A DNA stretch of 64,000 nt, taken from assembly GCA_029378245.1 (NCBI GenBank), contig JARKIF010000014.1:124001-188000 (forward strand). Reading direction: 5' to 3'. Of the stretch, positions 57,258 through 64,000 are shown in pieces. Every line of letters starts with the position of its first letter. The first letter of the stretch is position 1. This DNA is from Roridomyces roridus (taxonomy: Eukaryota > Basidiomycota > Agaricomycetes > Agaricales > Mycenaceae). Both the position numbers and the translations under genes were made by a program. The notes below the pieces were generated by a model. It was given only the letters and a program-made list of their open reading frames with translations, had not been told where the DNA came from and ran no database searches.

Positions 57258-60173
57258 TCACCGTCCGAGTTGGGCATAACTGCTGTCCGCGGGGCGTCTC
57301 CACCACCGGAGTGTTAACGAGCTGGTCACGACACTGACGCTGGAGAACGCCATCGCGGCGCCAGCAAGCATGGGGTGCATGTAGAGCCCAAAGGGAAGTA
57401 GCAGGCCCATGGCCAGCGGGATTCCCAGTACGTTGTATATGCAGGCCCAGACCAAGTTCCGCCGGATGACGGAGAAAATACTCCTGGAGAGATGGAGAGC
57501 GGCGACGACATCGAGGAGGTCACCGCGCATAAGGACAATGTCGGCAGCTTCGATGGCAACTGAAGTTCCGGATGCGAGAGCAATACCGACGGTCGCAGCC
57601 ACCAGCGCAGGAGAGTCGTTGATACCATCACCAACCTGGGAATTTCGAGTCGGCGATCAATATTGATGAGGATGCAATCCACTTACCATTGCAACGCCTT
57701 CGCCGTACTTTTCCATCATTTCCGCGACCAATGTCGCCTTGCCTTTCGGACTCATTCCAGCCGCAACGTTCTCCGCCTTGATACCAACCTGCTTGGCGAT
57801 CGCGAGGGCAGTCGTTTTCCCATCACCGGTCATCATACTGACTTCAATGCCCATCTTCTGCAAAGCCCGGATCGCATACTTGCTGGAAGCCTTGGGTGCA
57901 TCTGACATGGAGATTGCGAGGATAGGGAGAGGTTGCGCGGAGGTCGGTTTGAGCATAGAGACGTAGATGATAGTCCGGCCGAGCGAAGTCTCTTGGTTTT
58001 CATACGTCGAGAGCGTCGAGGGCACATACCCGTCTTCCGACTGGGTGATGAAGCGGGCATTTCCGATGAGGAGGGTGTACTTGGAACCAGCGTGGGTCAG
58101 GACCGATTTGACACCGGCGCCAGTAACGCTCTCAAAGGTCTCTACGGTGGTTTCAGGAACCGCAGGAGCATTCCGAAGAGTGTCCTTCCCATAAGTAGCG
58201 ACGGCCATGGCGAGAGGGTGCTCAGATTTAGCCTCAGCAGCAGTGATCATGGAGACGATAGCAGCGCGACTGGTGACTTCATCAGCACAAACACCGGCCA
58301 GTCCATCGTTGGCGTAGGGTTGTTCGGCATGAGATGCTTGAGCGCTCGGAACCCAGTGAACGCCAGTAACGCTCATTTTCCCAACGGTGACTGTACCCGT
58401 TTTGTCGACGACCACGCGGCGAATGCTCTTGCTGGCCTCGAGCGCTCGTCCACCCTTAATGAGAATACCGTTCTTGGCGCCCATTCCAGTCCCAACCATA
58501 ATGGCAGTCGGCGTGCTGAGACCGAGTGCGCAAGGGCACGCGACCACGATGACGCTGATGCAAATTTGGACGCAGACGGCAAGCTTATTGGTGCCATGGG
58601 CGTGGAACATCTTCGGTAGGTTTTCATCGCTCACGAAGAGAGTGACAAGGAACCACGTCACGAAGGTCAAGGCCGCGAGGGAGATGACTGCGGGAACAAA
58701 ATAGCCCGCCACCTTGTCTGCAAACGCCTGGATCGGAGCCTTGGATGTCTGGGCATCCTCGACAAGTTTGACGATCTGGGAGAGTGCAGTGTCTTTACCA
58801 GCACGAGTGACAACCATATCAAAGGTGCCGAGACCGTTGACGGTGCCTCCAATAACGCTATCACCAGCCTGCTTCAAGACCGGAACGGGTTCACCCGTGA
58901 TGGCACTTTCGTCAACGCTCGACGAGCCCCGGATGACTGTCCCGTCGGCGGGAATCTTGTCGCCGGGCACCAACTTGAGTGTATCCCCAACCTCGACCAA
59001 CTCGGTCGCTATTTTCTTCTCCTGGGTGCATGCTGGGGCGTCGGTGTACATGGTGGCCATCGAAGGCGCAAGGGCCATCAAGTCGGTCAGAGCCGCACTC
59101 GTTTTCCCCTTGGCCTTGTTTTCCAAGAAGCGACCGAGGGAGATGAACATGAGCAGCATGGTGCTAGTGTCGAAAAAGAGTGTGGGCCGGTAGTCAGGTG
59201 TAGAGTTGAAGAGGGCGAGGAAGAGAGTGATCAGTGAGTAAAAGTAAGCAGCCGATGTGCCGAGCATAACGAGGACGTCCATGGTCGCTGAGCGATGCTT
59301 CAGAGACTTCCAGGCGCTGCGGTAAAAGTTGGCGCCGACCCAAAATTGGGCGGGCGTGACCAGCAGCAGGACGAGGAAGTCCCCCAGGTAGATGCTGTTA
59401 ACCAGACGAGTAGACAGGACCCCCCGAACACCGGGTACATGGGGACCGACCATGGAGAGGAAAAAGACGGGGATGGCAAATGTCATGCTCCACATAAGAC
59501 GGGAGCGCCATACCAGAACCTCTTTGGTACGAGTTAACGATGCAATTTGGGTGGCATCTCCATGGTCCGCAAGCATGGCATCAAAGCCCATCTCTTCGAT
59601 GCGGTCGACCATTTCCCGGGCCCCAATGAGCGCCCGATCAAACTGGACAGTGCACGTCTCGGTCGCGAGAGACACGGCGACACTGTTAATTCCGGGGACA
59701 GCGCTGAGCCCAGACTCGACGGTGGACGTGCACGAGCCACAAGTCATGCCATAGATCCGCAGGGTCACCGTGTCCGTACGCAACACTGGTATCAACGTAG
59801 CGTCGAACCCAATATCGGATATTTCGCTGATGATTTTCTCTGCATCCCACGTCTTGGGGTCGTACTCGACGACACCCCGCTCGGCAAGTAGAGCAACCTT
59901 GATGGAGTGAATGCCAGGCTGCTCCCGAAGCATGCCCTCGATTGCCTGGCCACACATTAACACAAAACGTTACGCCCTGAACACAATAAGACACACCTCG
60001 ACGCAGGCTCCGCAGGTCATGCCTTCTATGCGAAGGTCGCACTTCTCCGAGGCAGTTTCGTTCTTGTCCATGAGAGCGGGTGATTCGGGATCGGGTGGAA
60101 GTGAGACGCCCTTGGACCTGAAGGTAGAGCTGAGGGGGGTGCTGGCCCAGAGCTCACTGAACAGTTTGGGCAT
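57258..60173 (-). CDS. CCC2: Copper-transporting P1B-ATPase Ccc2-like, copy 2 (C-terminus altered)
   Basis: The start at 60173 gives [17 protein letters not shown] 52-nt intron (59995-59944 region) splits the first metal domain (GMTCGACVE) from [17 protein letters not shown]. The frame is then open through GMTCGSC, eight membrane segments, [74 protein letters not shown] and, after one intron near 57685, [17 protein letters not shown]. All motifs needed for copper transport are intact. One extra base near 57281, relative to copy 1, changes the end to [12 protein letters not shown] with a stop at 57258, about 45 residues short; the lost tail is soluble and includes QLPVEM. This copy is the better candidate for the working pump. 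Confidence 0.85.
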
Positions 60174-60399
60174 GGTGGTAGAGATATGAAAGGCTTAGAA
60201 ATGCTAGGTCCTCCGTCCGGTAATGAGTAATAGCTCCGATGCTATTGAATGACAGTGAGTGAGAAGGGGCAAGGTACAGCGCGCCGGCGCAGCGAAAGAG
60301 GTTGGAGAAAGAGGTGGACGAAGAGGATCGAAAAAACAATCCTTGACAACCACTTTGAAGCCTTCGCTGCTGAATTACTAAATATAAACAATTGCTCCC

Positions 60400-62390
60400 C
60401 TACACTACAAAATACCCGTCGGCAGAGACGATCGAATCGACAGAAAAAGCAGGGTCAGGCCCATCCAACAGCTTGACACTGGCCACACCCACTCCAGCGA
60501 GGCTTCCCTAGAAGAATGCACTCAGCAGTGGACACGGACTGAGAATGGGACACGTACTTGTCCCGCAAATGCCACACGAACGGGGAAGAATGTTTCCGGG
60601 TCATCCCCTGCGACCGTAAACATCAAAGAACCTGTTCGAGTGGATTCTGCCGCAATTCAGTTGTCCGATCAGACGGGAGCAGGTCTTTCTCTCACCATCA
60701 CTGGCAGACACAACAGGCGTGGTCCACAGTAGAGAATGGGAGTTGGGCTCCAAAGACCACTCGCCGGTATTGGAGGTGACGGTCGGATACGAACCCGCGC
60801 TGCAACTGTGTTACAACGAGATGGTTTGTGAGCAAGGCATGACATACGGCAGCGGGATGTAAATTTCCAGGTCGTACAAAGTGACGCCGTCGTTCTCGAG
60901 CTCGTATTCAATACTGACCTCACACGTGCCATCATTTGAAGGGGTTGGCCAACAATTGACTGGAACGGTGTTATTTCAGCAGCACATAGCGTTTAACAGA
61001 AAACTTACTCGAAAGCGGCACAGCGGCTTCATCATTGCCCTTGTATCTCCATTTCAGCACGGCAAGAGGCTGATCCATCGGGAAAGTCTTTGAAGGGTCG
61101 CGAAGCTTGATCTCCTTGGCCTCACCGCGGCTGGCCTTCATGTCGAATTTGGCAACTTGCGGGTGCTGCTTGAATTGCAGCCCCGACGCGAGCGAGTTGG
61201 AATCGCTGGCCGGCAGAAGAGTGAGCGAGATGCGCGTCTGGGAAGCGTCGGAGATGCGCAGCTCCATGTCACCCTTGAGCTCAATGTCCTTGTCCAAGCC
61301 GCCGTCCCGGAGAAGTGAGCAGGTGATTTGCTCCGTTATATTGACATGAATGCTCTGCTGTTCAACCTCGGGCACGTTACCTCTGTTTGAAGCAGCAGCC
61401 TTGGCAGGAGGAGGGTTGGCAGCGACAGACGGCGTCGGAGGCTCCGAAGGGAGGCCGATGCCTGAAGCGACGTAGTCACCACCGAGAGCATCAATGAGTT
61501 CCGCCTGTTTTGTCTTCTTGGAGCTGCCGAGTTTCATGCCCGTGCCTTTGAACGCGGGAGTCCTTGCTGGTATCGGAGTTCCAATATTCGACGCGCCAGA
61601 AGGCGGCGTCGGGGGGTTGTACGAGGTCGGAACGGGAGAATATCCAGTAATTCCACCACCGTAGCCAGAGGAACTGAAGCTAGGGCCACCGCTAGCGGCA
61701 CGCCGTTGCTGCTCGCGTCGTTGCATCTCCAGCTGTTTGGCACGGCGTTTGAGCTCCTCCTTTGCCTCGGCTTCCTTGTTCTACACGCTGATTTGAGCAC
61801 CCAGGAAAAAGAAGCAAAGAGGTATAACTGACCCGCGCAATGATTTCCTGAATCTTCTCCTCGTGACTCTCCATCTCCAACGCGTTGCGAACCTGGACAA
61901 GTCCGACGGCGCCTTCGCGGTATCCAAAACCAACAACTTCATCGAACGCGCCCAGGAGTTCAAACGAGCGGGTGATGACTTCGTGCTCTGCCGCGCTCCG
62001 ACACATGTCAGATACGACGCGAGCCAGGAGATGCAACGTGTCGATATCCTGCAGGATGTTGGAGGCTTTATTGGTGATGAGAAGGATGTATAAGTCCTCT
62101 AGAGGTTGGTAGACGTAGCGAACGTCAGGCGTTTCTATGAGCGTGTGCTGCGTGCTGGACGGCGGAGGAAGCAATTTTGGGAAAGAAGCGAGGAGGGATT
62201 CGATACGAGTTCTAGTCATATCCAGGAATTGGCGGGATATGACGGCTGAGCAGGAATGTGAGGAACTGGTGTCAAGTAGCCACGAAATAATTCACCTTTG
62301 CCGGCCTTGGTACATATCGAGGCAGCAAGGACGACCTGGGAGGCATAGGACTCAGTGTTTGGCGCGCTGTAGCGGTAGAGCACCGACCAT
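60400..62390 (-). CDS. RET2: Coatomer delta subunit (delta-COP, Ret2)
   Basis: Delta-COP is part of the adaptor-like half of COPI, which retrieves ER proteins from the Golgi. After a start codon at 62388-62390 that appears to stand alone in its exon, a 52-nt intron leads to VVLAASICTKAGK and then AVISRQFLDMTRTRIESLLA, YQPLEDLYILLITNKASNIL and GFGYREGAVGLVQVRNALEM, the longin-like N-terminus. A basic coiled linker (NKEAEAKEELKRRAKQLEMQ) precedes the mu-homology domain: VNITEQITCSLLRDGGLDKD, ELKGDMELRISD, VAKFDMKASRGEAKEIKLRD, CWPTPSNDGTCEVSIEYELE, GSYPTVTSNTGEWSLEPNSH and the end SVDSIVSADGYFVV, stop at 60400-60402. About seven introns, all consistent. Its 3' end is duplicated at 54925-55115. 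Confidence 0.92.
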
Positions 62391-62521
62391 CGTGGAGAAG
62401 GAAAATGTAAGTAGCTGGCCGTCGTGTCAATTGATGGCGAACAAACAACGCGCGCTCTCAAACTCCCTCATCCCAAACGCGTGCATTAAGTCGTGAAATG
62501 GGTCGTAAATAATAAAGACAA

Positions 62522-64000
62522 TTATTCCAAAGGCATCTCGGAAACCGTCTCCGACAGCGAGGCCCATGTATTGGCCACATTCTCCGTAAACTCCTGCTCC
62601 TCCCGAGCAAAAGTCTGCACAATCTGCGTGAGGAGCGTGTTTTCCCTATTGTGCAACACCACCCGCAGCTCGTGCCATAGACTATGCAGAGGCTCAGAAA
62701 CGACCAGATACAATGGGAAAAAAGCCTCACCATGCACGGATGAACACCCGTCGACTTAATTGTGCGGCGATGGTCGCCTGGTCTTTCTCAATCGAGGCCG
62801 AGTGACGATCCGCCTCGTCCTGCCATCCTTCCTTCTGGGCCGCCTTGACACTCTCGAGCTTCAGCGACGTTGTCTCGACCCGCTGCTTCAGCCTCTCCAC
62901 TTGATCGATCGAAAACCGGTCGTTTCGGATCAGGAGATCTTTGAGCGCAACATACAAGTCGCGTTGGCCCTTGATACTTTCCAAGGTCGTGTCGAAAAGA
63001 GTCCTCGTCTGGTAAACCCATTATAAGTATCTTTGGCGCATGGCGAATGCAAAGAGCTCACCCGTAGTTCCGAAATCTCCGATTGCCGCTGTGTATGAGC
63101 TGCTACTTGTTGCAAACCGAGCTTGACCCCGGTCGAAAGCTCACAGTCATCTCCCCGCCAGCATTGTTCGTTGACTTCGGCAACCGCACGGAGTGTGTTT
63201 GTCAGTCTCGCCATGTCTCCCTGATTGTCAGATTCCGAATGGAGTCCAAAAATCGAGTCGAAATTAGATGCAGCAAGGAGAGACGAAGAAGAAAATATGG
63301 GCAAATTGAAGTGAGCTTGGTGGGCACCCGGTCGGAAGGCAGGAGGTGTCCGTACCGCTGCTGCTTCTCGCCGCTTCACAATGCGCTCGGTGAGAATGCA
63401 TATTCTCTGCCACTGTTCGATCAGCGGATTTATTCTGCGGCGAAGGGTCCTGGAAAGATACATGAAATGGAGTTCACTAGGTGAGTAGGCTTGCCTCACG
63501 CTAGTTTTTCCTCGAGATCGCTGGGTATGGTCATCTCTTCATTCCGATCGACCCGTTTGCTGACCGACTCCTCATCCAAAGAAATTGGCGTATTCTTGCG
63601 CCATAATTCAAAGGAGGGTTCAGTTAAAAACGCAGCAAACAAGGCGTCCTCCTTCATGACAGGATGATTACTGTTAGGACGTTAGGACTACGAAGATAAC
63701 CTTGTCCAAAAACTCACAGCACAAAATTGAGAGCTCTCGTCAAGCCCCGCCTGGCGCGAATTTGAGCCAAGCACAGTAAACAATACCGCGACTATTCACC
63801 TTCGCTGTTCGAGAAAGAGCTCGTCTCCTACATCCGACGCGTTATTTCGGAAGTAAAAGATCCACAGTCAAGAACGCACCACCTATACGCTTCGGCGGCA
63901 AAGCAGGGAACAATCGGAATGGGTAACGGCGCATCAGGCACTCCCATACAAACGCAAACTCGGAATATCTTCTGGGCACCGGCGCACCTCGCTAGTGATA
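62522..64000 (-). CDS. MVP1: Sorting nexin Mvp1 (SNX8-like), partial
   Basis: Mvp1 is a PX-BAR protein acting in endosome-to-Golgi recycling, complementary to the retromer gene at the other end of the window. The visible part begins inside the PX domain: RRYSEF..LMRRYPFRLFPA and LPPKRI near 63970-63880, then GLTRALNFVL, MKEDALFAAFLTEPSFE, DEESVSKRVDRNEEMTIPSD and LEEKL. The BAR region follows (PLIEQWQRICILTERIVKRR, FGLHSESDNQGDMARL, SIKGQRDLYVALKDLLIRND, VERLKQRVETTSLKLESV), ending LWHELRVVLHNRENTLLTQI to SETVSEMPLE at 62522. The N-terminal region lies beyond the window. The start codon of delta-COP, on the same strand, lies 131 bp downstream of this stop. Confidence 0.85.

Larger units (their letters stand above)
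55126..60554. repeat. Head-to-tail tandem duplication, unit 2
   Basis: The second copy of the unit at 50479-55115, in the same orientation, with a LINE inserted in its AsnRS part and without the 581-bp segment of unit 1. Its right end runs on into the intact delta-COP gene. Confidence 0.9.

Noticed and set aside
57933..58619. Plus-strand 228-residue frame repeated at 51975-52601
   Set aside because: Both are antisense shadows of the duplicated CCC2 genes; their repetition reflects the gene duplication.

Overview
The window is nuclear DNA from a filamentous basidiomycete. Almost every gene is cut by several GT-AG introns of about 45-55 nt, genes are packed 50-200 bp apart on both strands, and the gene families (DUF6534-type membrane proteins, an APSES factor, a SepH/Cdc7-type kinase, the variable secreted-protein family at 48-49 kb) are those of Agaricomycetes. 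A Ceratobasidium/Rhizoctonia-like fungus would fit, but that is inference. Because of the introns, gene spans below run from start to stop codon and include introns; most exon joins were checked by hand from splice signals and protein-family fit.

Layout. 1-11.7 kb: MetE-like protein (cut by the window edge), retromer VPS5, a tail-anchored coiled-coil protein, mitochondrial PP2C PTC7, a small mitochondrial-type membrane protein, a SAM methyltransferase with a long acidic tail, and WDR48/UAF1. 11.9-15.5 kb: two tandem secreted GH18 proteins. 16-24.4 kb: a dynactin p22/p24-like protein, L-arabinitol 4-dehydrogenase, an NDR (Cbk1/Cot-1) kinase, the splicing factor PRP4 and a short-chain dehydrogenase. 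25-32 kb: a segmental duplication carrying two intact DUF6534 genes and two copies of the 3' end of the MBP1-like gene; one copy holds a 618-bp MITE whose empty site is preserved in the other, and a degenerate LINE with an A20 tail lies between them. 31.8-49.3 kb: MBP1-like APSES factor, vacuolar channel YVC1, a PHD-TFIIS-SPOC (Bye1-like) protein, a CH-domain plus SepH/Cdc7-type kinase with frame breaks, and a secreted protein. 49.4-64 kb: mitochondrial AsnRS, then a ~4.6 kb head-to-tail duplication of [AsnRS 3' end - copper ATPase CCC2 - delta-COP 3' end], followed by intact delta-COP and MVP1 (cut by the edge).

The genes are mainly housekeeping: endosomal sorting (VPS5, MVP1), COPI (delta-COP), copper loading (CCC2), vacuolar calcium (YVC1), polarity and septation kinases (NDR, SepH) and mRNA processing/transcription (PRP4, Bye1-like, MBP1-like). 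They do not form a metabolic cluster. I found no new defence or biosynthetic system. The most informative features are structural: two recent segmental duplications that date transposon insertions, complementary frameshifts in the duplicated copper pump, and unusual exon architectures (an 8-nt exon carrying the catalytic lysine of an SDR, and a start codon that appears to stand alone in its exon).
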